Assembly: GCA_023415055.1 (NCBI GenBank) | Contig: JAEZLZ010000106.1 | Span: 1 to 21,315, forward strand | DNA: 21,315 bases | Direction of reading: 5' to 3' | Origin: Bacillota bacterium | Lineage (GTDB): Bacteria; Bacillota; Clostridia; Lachnospirales; Lachnospiraceae | Shown: one piece after another, positions 7,599 to 15,530 of the stretch | How the letters are laid out: the number at the start of each line of letters is the position of its first letter | How positions within the stretch are numbered: position 1 is the first letter of the stretch | Program-made: the position numbers and the translations under genes | The notes under the pieces: model-generated | Database searches by the model: none | What the model was told of the DNA's origin: nothing | What the model saw: only the letters and a program-made list of their open reading frames with translations

Positions 7599-9494
7599 AT
7601 GGGAAGCTATGAAAACATTGTAAAGATAGAAGAGATGAGAAGACGTATGGAAGAAGGTGACATGGCGTCTGCTCAAAAGGTTCTTGATACAGTGGAGCTT
7701 AAAAAGATTAAAAATATGTCAGACCTTGGCTTAGCTGCAGAGGTTTATGCAGAAAATGACAGATACGAGGAAGCGCTGCCGCTTTATCTTAAAATATATG
7801 AAAAGACAAAATCAAGAAGGTCCCTGTACCGACTGGTTGATCTATCCATCAAGGATCAGAAGATAGGGGAGGCAGAGCGTTTTCTTACAGAATATGAAAA
7901 GCTCGCCCCGAGAGATTTCTATAAATACATATTCCGGTATAAAATTGATAAGCAAAAAGGTGCGCCCTACGAGACACTGATTGAGACACTGAAGACACTG
8001 AAGAAAGCCGAATACATGGAAAAATGGGCTTACGAGCTTGCAAAGACCTACTATAAGGCTGGAATGGAGAAGGAGTGCATCAACGAATGCTCCGATATCA
8101 TTCTGTGGTTCGGTGAAGGTGCTTATGTGGAGAAGGCTAAGATTCTTCGCTCGTACTATTCTGGAGAGACCAATAAAGAGATGATCTTGGAGGAACTGAA
8201 GCGTCGTGCCATGGAAGATACAACAGTTCTGGATATCCGTCAAATTCGGGAAGAAGAGGAAGCAGCAGAGGGAGAAGAGGAAAAAGTAGAGGCAGAAGAG
8301 GTTTACCCGGATGCTGAATTTTCTGTTGAAGAAGAAACAGTTGAACTTATGGACGATCTGAAAAAGGATATCCAAAGTACCCTGACCGAGGAGATCGAAC
8401 CGGAAGTGGAAGACGCAGAACAATTGGATGAGGATACACTACCAAAAGGCGAAGCTTCGGACGAGGAATCGGATTTTGAGACGGATGATGAGGAAGAGCT
8501 AAATGATGATTCTATAGCTGAGGATATAGCGGATGAGGAGCTAGAAAATCAGCAGGAGGAAACAGAAGACGGAGCCGAGATCCCTGATGATGGGCAGGAT
8601 ATGTCTGTGTACAACTACGATGCCGATGAACGGTCGGAACGTGATATTGCTGAGCAGGAGGTAGAGAAGGCACTTTATCAGATGTTAGAAGAAGAGGATA
8701 TGGATGAAGATGATAAGAAGCTGAAGCAGATGGCGGAGGAATTGGACTTTGATCCGGAGGACCTCTTTGGCAATTTTCTGCATGTGAAATCCGTTAAAAA
8801 ACAGCTTGTAAAGAGCCTGGAAGGAATACTCGACGTTCATACCAAGACAGTACAAATCTTAATTACCGGTACGACGGGATCGGGAAAGACGACGTTAGCC
8901 AAGGACATTACTATGTTTTTGTTTAAGGCAGGTAAGCTAAAATCTTCCAAAGTCGCGAAGATTAAAGCAGAAAAATTAAATTCTGTTGATATTATGTCGA
9001 AGAAAGAAACGTTGAAAGACTGCTGTCTTGTGGTAGAGGATGCCAGTGAGTTAAGGAGAGACACCATCGACAGCTTACTTGAGCTGTGCAAAAGCCTGAG
9101 GGGTAATATCGCAGTGATATTCGAAGAGAATAAAATGAATCTGAACAAACTTTTCAGGGAATATCCGAAGCTGATGGATCTGTTCAAAAATCGTATCCAT
9201 CTTCCGCAGTATACGCAGGAGGATTTGATGGGATTTGCTTATGCTTGTCTGAGACAAAAGGATTATTGCTTGAATTCGAAGGCAGAGCCGATTTTGATAC
9301 ATAAGATTAATCAGATTGCGAAGCAGTCTGAACCGAACATGCACCTTGAGCAAATCTATAGCTTGATGCAGGCGGTAATGAATGCTGCGGATATCAGAAC
9401 GGGAAAACAATTATCGAATCTTGCTTCTATGGGCAAGCTTAGAGATGTAGAAGTGTTAACGGTGCTTTCTGAGGATTTTATGATCAAACCTTGA
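7599..9494 (+). CDS. Repeat-like helical protein with acidic linker and AAA-like P-loop ATPase domain
   Basis: Three regions are visible. Residues 1-215 are helical with TPR-like spacing (for example AEVYAENDRYEEALPLYLKI and AYELAKTYYKAGMEKECINE), suited to protein binding. Residues about 218-388 are extremely rich in Glu and Asp and likely unfolded. Residues 389-631 form an ATPase: Walker A GTTGSGKTT (424-432), Walker B LVVED (477-481), and a helical lid after LPQYTQEDLMGFAY, as in AAA+ proteins. No signal peptide or membrane helix is present, so it is probably cytoplasmic. The start is ATG 7599, with AAAGGAGG 7 nt upstream; an open frame from 7563 lacks a ribosome site. It follows the cNMP-domain gene and an attenuator-like leader. 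The target of the ATPase is unknown; a helper for assembly or remodelling is a guess. Confidence 0.8.
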   Translation: MGSYENIVKIEEMRRRMEEGDMASAQKVLDTVELKKIKNMSDLGLAAEVYAENDRYEEALPLYLKIYEKTKSRRSLYRLVDLSIKDQKIGEAERFLTEYEKLAPRDFYKYIFRYKIDKQKGAPYETLIETLKTLKKAEYMEKWAYELAKTYYKAGMEKECINECSDIILWFGEGAYVEKAKILRSYYSGETNKEMILEELKRRAMEDTTVLDIRQIREEEEAAEGEEEKVEAEEVYPDAEFSVEEETVELMDDLKKDIQSTLTEEIEPEVEDAEQLDEDTLPKGEASDEESDFETDDEEELNDDSIAEDIADEELENQQEETEDGAEIPDDGQDMSVYNYDADERSERDIAEQEVEKALYQMLEEEDMDEDDKKLKQMAEELDFDPEDLFGNFLHVKSVKKQLVKSLEGILDVHTKTVQILITGTTGSGKTTLAKDITMFLFKAGKLKSSKVAKIKAEKLNSVDIMSKKETLKDCCLVVEDASELRRDTIDSLLELCKSLRGNIAVIFEENKMNLNKLFREYPKLMDLFKNRIHLPQYTQEDLMGFAYACLRQKDYCLNSKAEPILIHKINQIAKQSEPNMHLEQIYSLMQAVMNAADIRTGKQLSNLASMGKLRDVEVLTVLSEDFMIKP

Positions 9495-9825
9495 ATTGGA
9501 TTGTGATGTCATTAGGAAGCTTTTGCCCTAATTTTGATTTTACATTCGTGGTTACATGCAGGAGATAGGATTCATTTTTGGTATAAGGAGCCAAGGGCTC
9601 TATCTCGATACAGTTGTCTACAGAATTATAACGTATGTTGGTAGGCAGAGGAGTCTGATTCAAAGTGGTTACATACAGATTACGATTATTCACTGTGGCG
9701 GGATTGAGAGGAGCTGTAAATTTAATTCTCCAGACAAAGCTTCCAGTCTTAAATTTTAAACTTTGTTTTACGCGGTTTTTTACACTGCCTTCCACGGATT
9801 CTATTATGATATAATTGTTGGCCAT
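9484..9825 (-). CDS. Small protein with SbsA-type Ig-like domain
   Basis: A protein of about 113 residues, nearly all of which forms one beta-rich domain: VWRIKFTAPLNPATVNNRNL, then a strand repeat ending in LHVTTNVKSKLGQKLPNDIT. The pattern F-(S/T)-x-P-(L/M)-(D/N)-P-x-T-V-N-x-x-N at its start is typical of the SbsA/Big_5 Ig-like family of surface proteins. The start chosen is the ATG at 9825 (MANNYIIIES), with GGAG 9 nt upstream; frames can be extended to 9840 or 9897, the latter adding a hydrophobic stretch (YLLYGTFVVFLNIIIYL) that could be a membrane anchor but has no ribosome site. Its stop overlaps the stop of the ATPase gene by 11 bp, tail to tail. TTGTAG and TATATA upstream, 16 bp apart, may be its promoter. 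Confidence 0.7.
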   Translation of the reverse strand: MANNYIIIESVEGSVKNRVKQSLKFKTGSFVWRIKFTAPLNPATVNNRNLYVTTLNQTPLPTNIRYNSVDNCIEIEPLAPYTKNESYLLHVTTNVKSKLGQKLPNDITIQFKV

Positions 9826-9897
9826 AGTACTCATCTCCATTGATAGGTATATAATAATATTTAGAAATACTACAAAAGTCCCATATAATAAGTACAT

Positions 9898-10107
9898 TAT
9901 AGCATATCATCTTGAATATTCAACTATTTAGGTTTAATTTATAATATAAAATGTAAAAAAAAGTAATTTGAACATCCAATAGGTAAATAAAAGTGATATT
10001 TCCTTAAGAAATCCGGTGATTGGTAAGAATATAAGTTCGATTATTACTTAAAATATGAGTATAGATTCAAGAAACGAACATGCGTAAAAGAATAAATTCC
10101 ATTTTAA
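9898..10107. other. AT-rich divergent intergenic region
   Basis: This region, between the minus-strand Ig-like gene and the murA leader, holds no open frame of note. TTCGAT (about 10036) and TATAGA 18 bp later is a weak candidate promoter for the leader at 10108. Nothing else recognised. Confidence 0.3.
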
Positions 10108-10186
10108 GGAGGTAAGTGAATGATATCAGGGTGATGATTATTAGGAAAAGCCCGAATTATCCGATCATGGGCAAATTGGCTTTTTT
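10108..10186 (+). promoter_or_regulatory. murA leader: ribosome site, mini-ORFs and attenuator-like terminator
   Basis: GGAGGT (10108-10113) precedes ATG (10120) at 6 nt, opening MISG followed by TGA (10132-10134). That stop overlaps a second ATG (10134) in a TGATG junction, opening a 24-residue frame that runs through the terminator below to TAG at 10208. Whether either is translated is unknown. The unit resembles a leader with translation-coupled attenuation. Confidence 0.3.
10146..10186 (+). terminator. Intrinsic terminator upstream of murA promoter
   Basis: AAAAGCC (10146-10152) pairs with GGCTTTT (10178-10184), extended by AATT/AATT after a 2-base bulge, and is followed by a T-run (10181-10186). 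GCCC and GGGC within it can form an alternative small stem. It ends the leader just before the murA promoter. Confidence 0.65.
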
Positions 10187-10196
10187 GAAAAAACAA

Positions 10197-10224
10197 TTTA
10201 CAAAATAGCACTTTGTGGTATAAT
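10197..10224 (+). promoter_or_regulatory. Promoter of murA
   Basis: TTTACA (10197-10202), a 16-bp gap, and TATAAT (10219-10224) with TGG just before it, giving an extended -10. It lies about 90 bp before the murA start. Confidence 0.75.
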
Positions 10225-10312
10225 CAAATTGGTATTAAAAACTTAACAAAATATGAACGCATTTTATATGCAAAATTAACAAACCTAAGTTCGATAAAGT
10301 ATGAGGTGTGCA

Positions 10313-11611
10313 ATGGAGCAGTATATTATTAAAGGTGGAAAGCCGCTCATTGGTGAGGTGACAATCAGTGGTTATAAGAACGCAGCCTTGGGAATCATCG
10401 CTGCAGCTGTTATGACTGATGAAACTGTTAAAATAGAAAATGTACCAGACATAAAAGATATTGACGTTCTATTACAGGCGATTGAAGATATTGGCGCAAA
10501 GGTTGACCGTATTAACAGAAATACCATTACGATCAATGGAAGCAAAATCAATACCGTTGATGTGGATTTTGATTATGTAAGAAAGATTCGAGCATCCTAC
10601 TATCTGGTAGGAGCATTGCTTGGTAAGTACAAAGAGGGTAAGGTGGCCTTACCCGGTGGCTGTAATATCGGTAGCAGACCGATTGAACAGCATATCAAGG
10701 GCTTTGAAGCACTTGGTGCAGAGGTTAAGATTGAGCACGGTATGATCTGTGCAGAAGCAGAAGAATTAAAAGGAGCGCATATTTATTTTGACTGCTCCAG
10801 CGTTGGCGCGACGATTAATGTTATGCTGGCAGCTGTTATGGCAGAGGGTCTTACGATTCTCGAAAACTCAGCAAAGGAACCGCATGTCGTTGATGTGGCA
10901 AACTTTTTAAACAGCATGGGAGCGAACATTAAAGGCGCAGGTACGGATATCATTCGTATCAAAGGTGTACCGAAGCTGCATGGCAGTGAGTATTCCATTA
11001 TCCCGGACCAGATTGAAGCAGGAACCTTTATGTTTGCGGCAGCAGCGACGAAAGGCGATATTTTGATTAAGAATGTAATACCGAAGCATCTGGAGGCATT
11101 TACCGCAAAGCTTTTAGAAATCGGTGCTGAGGTAGAAGAATTCGATGATATGGTTCGTGTGAAGGCGGACGGAAAATTAGGTAATTCTCATGTTAAGACA
11201 CTTGTTTATCCGGGTTTTCTTACCGATATGCAGCCGCAGATGACAACTCTGCTTGCGATATCCAAGGGGACCAGCATCGTTACCGAGAGTATTTTTGAAA
11301 ATCGCTTTAAATATGTAGATGAGCTGACACGTATGGGTGCCTCCATTAAGGTGGAAGGTAATACCGCGATTATTGAAGGCGTAGACCGATTGACCGGTGC
11401 CAGCGTATGTGCTCCGGACCTTCGCGGGGGAGTTGCTCTCGTGATGGCAGGACTTATGGCAGAGGGCTATACAATCGTAGAAAATATTGAATTCATTGAA
11501 CGAGGATATGAGCAGTTTGAAAATAAGATGCAGTTATTGGGTGCAGCGATTATTAAGGTCGATTCCACCGATATGAAAGCAATCAAAAAATTTAAGCTGA
11601 AGGCCGGTTGA
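10313..11611 (+). CDS. murA: UDP-N-acetylglucosamine 1-carboxyvinyltransferase
   Basis: Catalyses the first committed step of peptidoglycan synthesis in the cytoplasm: transfer of enolpyruvate from phosphoenolpyruvate to UDP-GlcNAc. Visible hallmarks are SGYKNAAL with Lys22-Asn23 (substrate binding), RASYYLVGALLGKY, the mobile loop LPGGCNIGSRP with the catalytic Cys117, YPGFLTDMQPQ with the conserved Asp, and DLRGGVALVMAGLMAEG near the end. Length, 432 residues, is normal. The Cys is the target of fosfomycin in this family, so this copy is predicted to be of the sensitive type. The ATG at 10313 is preferred (GAGGTG just upstream); the ATG at 10301 has no ribosome site. Position 21 is Tyr where most relatives have Ala. 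Clostridia often have two murA copies; which one this is cannot be told here. Confidence 0.95.
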   Translation: MEQYIIKGGKPLIGEVTISGYKNAALGIIAAAVMTDETVKIENVPDIKDIDVLLQAIEDIGAKVDRINRNTITINGSKINTVDVDFDYVRKIRASYYLVGALLGKYKEGKVALPGGCNIGSRPIEQHIKGFEALGAEVKIEHGMICAEAEELKGAHIYFDCSSVGATINVMLAAVMAEGLTILENSAKEPHVVDVANFLNSMGANIKGAGTDIIRIKGVPKLHGSEYSIIPDQIEAGTFMFAAAATKGDILIKNVIPKHLEAFTAKLLEIGAEVEEFDDMVRVKADGKLGNSHVKTLVYPGFLTDMQPQMTTLLAISKGTSIVTESIFENRFKYVDELTRMGASIKVEGNTAIIEGVDRLTGASVCAPDLRGGVALVMAGLMAEGYTIVENIEFIERGYEQFENKMQLLGAAIIKVDSTDMKAIKKFKLKAG

Positions 11612-11636
11612 CAACAAGTATCCCGATAATTACTAC

Positions 11637-11665
11637 TTGACGAACTCAGTCTTTCGTTATATTCT
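11637..11665 (+). promoter_or_regulatory. Promoter of the SAM riboswitch-metK transcript
   Basis: TTGACG (11637-11642), 17 bp, TATTCT (11660-11665), giving a start about 30 nt before the SAM-I aptamer. A second -35-like TTGACA overlaps the murA stop (11608-11613), but its -10 (TACTAC) is poor. Confidence 0.65.
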
Positions 11666-11704
11666 ATTCATACGACACAATTATAATTTCATAAAATGAT
11701 ATTT

Positions 11705-11801
11705 CTCTTATTCAGAGTGACGGAGAGTAAAGGCTCTATGAAGTCACGGCAACCCCATAAACGGAAGGTGCCAACCTGAGCGAGCAATCGAACAATAAGA
11801 G
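11705..11801 (+). ncRNA. SAM-I riboswitch (S-box) aptamer
   Basis: The outer stem CTCTTATT (11705-11712) pairs with AATAAGAG (11794-11801). Inside are the class hallmarks: AGTGACGGAGAG, TATGAAGTCACGGCAACC and AAGGTGCCAACCTGAGCGAG. It binds S-adenosylmethionine and, when loaded, favours the terminator that follows, so SAM represses its own synthetase. Confidence 0.95.
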
Positions 11802-11822
11802 GATTTGATTTACTTTGGTATC

Positions 11823-11851
11823 AAGTCCGCATATTGCGGACTTATTTTTTT
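11823..11851 (+). terminator. Expression-platform terminator of the SAM-I riboswitch
   Basis: Perfect 8-bp stem AAGTCCGC/GCGGACTT with loop ATATT, followed by A and a run of seven or more T. It sits between the aptamer and the metK ribosome site. Confidence 0.93.
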
Positions 11852-11877
11852 GTTTGATTTACAGAATGGAGGCAATT

Positions 11878-13068
11878 ATGCAAAAGAGATTATTTACTTC
11901 AGAATCAGTAACCGAAGGACATCCGGACAAGATATGCGATCAGATCTCTGACGCTGTACTGGATTCAATACTTGCTCAGGATCCGATGAGCAGAGTTGCA
12001 TGTGAGACGGCAATCACTACCGGCCTAGTGTTAGTAATGGGCGAGATCACTACGGAAGGCTATGTGGATATTCAGAAGGTGGTTCGTGATACTATCCGTG
12101 AGATAGGATATGATCATTCTGAATATGGATTTGATGCAAATACCTGCGGTGTTATCGTGGCTCTGGATGAGCAGTCTAAGGACATCGCACTCGGTGTAGA
12201 TACTGCTCTCGAAGTGAAGGAGCATACGACTGAGGATGAGGAGCTTTCAAAGATCGGTGCAGGAGACCAGGGTATGATGTTTGGTTACGCAACCAATGAG
12301 ACAGAGGAATATATGCCCTACCCGATTTCCCTTGCTCACAAATTGACCAAGCAGTTAACCAAGATCAGAAAGGACGGAACCTTAAAATATCTTCGTCCGG
12401 ATGGCAAGTCACAGGTGACTGTGGAATATGATGATAACGGAAAGCCGATTCATCTGAATGCAGTGGTATTATCCACCCAGCATAATGACGAGATCTCGAT
12501 CGAGCAGCTTCGTAAGGATATCAGAAAATATGTACTTGACCCGGTGCTTCCGCAGGAGTTAATTGACGAGAATACCAAATTCTATATTAATCCGACAGGA
12601 CGTTTTGTGATCGGCGGACCGAACGGCGACAGCGGCTTAACCGGCAGAAAGATTATCGTTGATACTTATGGTGGTTATGCAAGACACGGCGGCGGTGCTT
12701 TCTCCGGGAAGGATTGTACCAAGGTGGATCGTTCCGCTTCCTATGCGGCACGTTATGTTGCAAAGAACCTTGTTGCAGCGGGTTTGGCTGATCGTTGCGA
12801 GATTCAATTATCCTATGCCATTGGTGTTGCAGAGCCTACTTCGATTATGCTTGAAACCTTCGGCACAGGAAAGCTCAGTGAGGACGAGCTGGTAGCAATT
12901 GTTCGTAAGCACTTTGATCTTCGTCCGGCGGGTATCATTAAGATGCTTGACCTTCGCAGACCGATCTATAAGCAGACAGCAGCGTATGGACATTTCGGAA
13001 GATTGGATCTTGACCTCCCCTGGGAGAGAACCGATAAGGCGGACGAGCTTAAGAAATACTTAGCATAA
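11878..13068 (+). CDS. metK: S-adenosylmethionine synthetase
   Basis: Makes SAM from methionine and ATP, releasing phosphate and pyrophosphate; the product is the cell's main methyl donor. The 396-residue length is normal. Motifs: FTSESVTEGHPDKICDQISD (ATP-binding His15 and Asp17), GAGDQGMMFGYA (about 127-138), the P-loop-like GGGAFSGKD (about 270), and the DLDLPWERTD end. The ATG at 11878 has GGAGG 5 nt upstream; the frame can be read from 11815, but that lies inside the riboswitch terminator and cannot be the start. Regulated by the SAM-I riboswitch directly upstream. It is followed by its own terminator, so the gene is a single-gene transcript. Confidence 0.97.
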   Translation: MQKRLFTSESVTEGHPDKICDQISDAVLDSILAQDPMSRVACETAITTGLVLVMGEITTEGYVDIQKVVRDTIREIGYDHSEYGFDANTCGVIVALDEQSKDIALGVDTALEVKEHTTEDEELSKIGAGDQGMMFGYATNETEEYMPYPISLAHKLTKQLTKIRKDGTLKYLRPDGKSQVTVEYDDNGKPIHLNAVVLSTQHNDEISIEQLRKDIRKYVLDPVLPQELIDENTKFYINPTGRFVIGGPNGDSGLTGRKIIVDTYGGYARHGGGAFSGKDCTKVDRSASYAARYVAKNLVAAGLADRCEIQLSYAIGVAEPTSIMLETFGTGKLSEDELVAIVRKHFDLRPAGIIKMLDLRRPIYKQTAAYGHFGRLDLDLPWERTDKADELKKYLA

Positions 13069-13083
13069 TTCATAAATTGATTC

Positions 13084-13150
13084 AAAGCCATGTTCTGATT
13101 GTATCTTTTCCGTATGGGAAAAGCCGCATGAGGTTCATGGCTTTCTTTAT
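13084..13150 (+). terminator. Terminator of metK
   Basis: AAAGCCATG (13084-13092) pairs with CATGGCTTT (13136-13144), with a second stem CTTTTCC/GGAAAAG nested inside; CTTTATT follows. The two-stem form is long for a terminator, but the outer arms are perfect. Confidence 0.7.
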
Positions 13151-13218
13151 TACGTATATTTCATGGAATCTTTAGAAAAGATAGAGTAATTTTCTGTGCA
13201 TTTTTGGGGAGACCATGC

Positions 13219-13224
13219 TATACT
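13219..13224 (+). promoter_or_regulatory. Probable extended -10 for the kinase operon
   Basis: TATACT with TGC directly before it forms an extended -10 about 60 bp before the kinase start. The -35 region is poor, as is usual with extended -10 promoters or with activated ones. Confidence 0.45.
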
Positions 13225-13283
13225 TATTATCAGAATGAACATTTTAACGGTCGATAAACAAGAAAGGAAACAGGTGAGATGGT

Positions 13284-14756
13284 TTGAGACTTAAGGACAG
13301 GCTTTTGACTGCTTTTTTTATCATGATAGCGATGCCGATTATGCTGCTATCCATTGCGGCAGGAACTATCATCAGTTTGCAGACAAACTCAATTCAGGAG
13401 TCTTATGATGTGGAAGCGGATACAGTTCAGGTAATTACGAATCCGATTCAGATACTGAACCGTCTGACCAGAGGAATCTATAACGAGGTTAAGCTGGCTG
13501 CGTTAAAGGAGCCTCAGAAGCTGGAGAGCCCGGTTTTTATTGATCATCTGAATTCGGAGCTGGCAGGAAGATATTCTTCTTTAGCCGTTCGTAAGAAGGA
13601 TGAGTTTATATACATCGGTAATGAAGGAATGCTGAATGAAGTTAAGAATTATCTTCAGAAATTTGGGGAATACAGCACGGATGTGGACGGAGGAATGTAT
13701 GTCAATGGAAAAAGTCCATTTTTGGTAAAATCGCAGGACTTTTATTTTACGGATGGCTCAGAAGGAACGGTTTTTATCATAACGGATCTGAATACGTTGT
13801 TCCCGCAGATCAAAGCGTTAATCTCACAGACGACGCTCTCCTTCCTTTTAGTACTCATTTTTACAGCACTGATGCTGATGCTCTGGATCTATCGCAGTAT
13901 ATTAAAACCTTTGAATATCCTGCGTATCGGTATGAGCCAAATTAAGGACGGCGACCTGGATTATTCGGTGCAGTCCGATACATCGGATGAGATAGGGCAG
14001 CTTTGCGAGGACTTCGAGGAGATGAGGATTCGTTTGAAGGAGCTTATCGATAACCGCATCAAGTACGAAGAGGATATCAAAGAATTAATCAGTAATATTT
14101 CGCATGATCTGAAGACGCCTCTTACGGCGATTCAGGGTTATGCAGAGGGTTTGATTGACGGTGTTGCCGATTCTCCCATGAAGCAGGAGAAGTATTTACA
14201 GACCATTCTAAGCAAAGCCAATGATATGTCTATACTGGTGGATGAATTATCGTTCTATGCCAAGATCGATTGTAACACGATACCTTATACCTTTAAGGAG
14301 ATCAATATCCGCGAATATTTTGATGACTGCCTGGAAGAGATCGGTCTGGATCTTGAAGTAAAGAATATAGAAATCCAGTATTATAATGATCTGGATCGAG
14401 AGATCAGGGTAGTGGCAGACGCAGAACAGTTAAAGCGTGTCATAAATAATATCGTCGGAAATGCAGTAAAATATATGGATAAATCCAAAGGGATTCTGCA
14501 GTTTAGAGTTCATGACATCGGAGCGTACGTACAGATTGAAATTGAGGATAACGGAGTCGGAATACCTAAGGCAGATATACCCTATATCTTCGAACGTTTT
14601 TATCGGGCGGATGTTTCCCGTAATTCTAAGAAAGGTGGAAGCGGTCTGGGTCTTGCCATATCTAAGAAGATTATTGAAGACCATTCGGGTAAGATTTGGG
14701 CAACCAGCGAGCCGTTCGTGGGTACTACGATATATTTTACTTTAAGAAAAGTGTAA
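13284..14756 (+). CDS. Sensor histidine kinase (membrane, HAMP, HisKA type)
   Basis: Membrane sensor that would autophosphorylate on His274 and pass phosphate to the regulator encoded next. Order: helix 1 (about 8-30), an extracellular sensor of about 140 residues with no recognised fold, helix 2 (about 181-203), HAMP (ending near GQLCEDFEEMR), the H-box ISHDLKTPLTAIQGYAEG, N-box NNIVGNAVKY (about 388), G1 DNGVGIP (about 422), F-box FERFYR, and G2 GGSGLGLAIS. All ATP-binding boxes are present, so it should be active. The start is a TTG at 13284, with AGGTGAG 5 nt upstream; the nearby ATG at 13279 runs into TGA after two codons. The kinase gene precedes the regulator gene, opposite to the commoner order. 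The stimulus is unknown. Confidence 0.92.
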   Translation: MRLKDRLLTAFFIMIAMPIMLLSIAAGTIISLQTNSIQESYDVEADTVQVITNPIQILNRLTRGIYNEVKLAALKEPQKLESPVFIDHLNSELAGRYSSLAVRKKDEFIYIGNEGMLNEVKNYLQKFGEYSTDVDGGMYVNGKSPFLVKSQDFYFTDGSEGTVFIITDLNTLFPQIKALISQTTLSFLLVLIFTALMLMLWIYRSILKPLNILRIGMSQIKDGDLDYSVQSDTSDEIGQLCEDFEEMRIRLKELIDNRIKYEEDIKELISNISHDLKTPLTAIQGYAEGLIDGVADSPMKQEKYLQTILSKANDMSILVDELSFYAKIDCNTIPYTFKEINIREYFDDCLEEIGLDLEVKNIEIQYYNDLDREIRVVADAEQLKRVINNIVGNAVKYMDKSKGILQFRVHDIGAYVQIEIEDNGVGIPKADIPYIFERFYRADVSRNSKKGGSGLGLAISKKIIEDHSGKIWATSEPFVGTTIYFTLRKV

Positions 14757-14786
14757 AAATAATTCGGAGAAGACCAGAATTATTTT
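14756..14786 (+). other. Hairpin between kinase and regulator genes
   Basis: AAAATAATTC (14756-14765) and GAATTATTTT (14777-14786) form a perfect 10-bp stem with an 11-nt loop; it begins in the kinase stop codon. Only GAAG follows, so it is more likely an RNA-processing or stability element, or a weak partial terminator that lets the two genes be made in unequal amounts. Confidence 0.5.
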
Positions 14787-14824
14787 GAAGAAAAAACAGA
14801 ACCCCGTTGGAAAGGAGTGCAGCT

Positions 14825-15514
14825 ATGAGCAGGCTTTTAATTATTGAAGATGAAGTGGCAATTGCAGAGCTGGAGAAGGATTATCTTGAGCTAAGTGGTT
14901 TTGAAGTGGAGGTAGAGACGAACGGTAATGCAGGATTAAGAAGAGCACTGGCAGAGGAATACGAGCTGATTATCCTGGATCTTATGCTGCCCGGGATGGA
15001 CGGCTTTGAAATCTGCAAGAGAATCCGGGAGGAAAAGAATATTCCCGTAATTATGGTATCTGCCAAGAGGGATGATATTGACAAGATAAGAGGGCTGGGC
15101 CTGGGAGCAGACGATTATATGACGAAGCCCTTTAGCCCAAGTGAACTGGTAGCCCGAGTAAAGGCACATCTGGCCAGATATGAGAGATTGATTGGTTCGG
15201 GTGTGAAAGAAAATGAAGCAATTGAGATTCGCGGATTGAAGATAGATAAGACGGCAAGAAGAGTATTTCTGAACGGAGAAGAGAAGATTTTTACGACGAA
15301 GGAATTTGATCTGCTCACTTTCCTGGCACAGAATCCGAACCATGTCTACACCAAGGACGAACTCTTCCGGGAGATATGGGATATGGAATCCGTGGGAGAT
15401 ATTGCTACGGTTACAGTTCATATCAAGAAAATACGTGAGAAAATTGAATATAATACATCAAAGCCGCAATATATCGAGACAATCTGGGGAGTCGGTTACC
15501 GTTTTAAAGTATAA
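14825..15514 (+). CDS. OmpR-family response regulator
   Basis: Cytoplasmic transcription factor paired with the upstream kinase. The receiver domain has the acidic pair ED (9-10), the phosphate-accepting Asp52 in LIILDLMLPGMDG, the conserved Ser in MVSAK, and Lys in YMTKPF. A winged-helix domain of OmpR/PhoB type fills about residues 130-229 (FTTKEFDLLTFLAQNPNHVY, then TVTVHIKKIREKIE and the final IWGVGYRF). The ATG at 14825 has AAAGGAG at 7 nt; a TTG at 14807 in the same frame precedes that ribosome site and is rejected. It ends 16 bp before the arsR-type gene, so the three genes probably share a transcript. Targets are unknown. Confidence 0.95.
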   Translation: MSRLLIIEDEVAIAELEKDYLELSGFEVEVETNGNAGLRRALAEEYELIILDLMLPGMDGFEICKRIREEKNIPVIMVSAKRDDIDKIRGLGLGADDYMTKPFSPSELVARVKAHLARYERLIGSGVKENEAIEIRGLKIDKTARRVFLNGEEKIFTTKEFDLLTFLAQNPNHVYTKDELFREIWDMESVGDIATVTVHIKKIREKIEYNTSKPQYIETIWGVGYRFKV

Positions 15515-15530
15515 ATAAGGTGGGGAATCA

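Noticed and set aside
7842..8423. 193-codon open frame antisense to the repeat/ATPase gene
   Set aside because: Phe/Leu/Cys-rich translation is what the reverse complement of a Glu/Lys-rich gene gives; no ribosome site.
11815..11877. N-terminal extension of metK by 21 residues
   Set aside because: The stretch lies within the riboswitch terminator region, and the true ATG at 11878 has a good ribosome site and begins at the conserved family N-terminus.
14936..15421. 161-codon antisense frame in the response regulator
   Set aside because: Shadow of a well-supported gene; no start signals.
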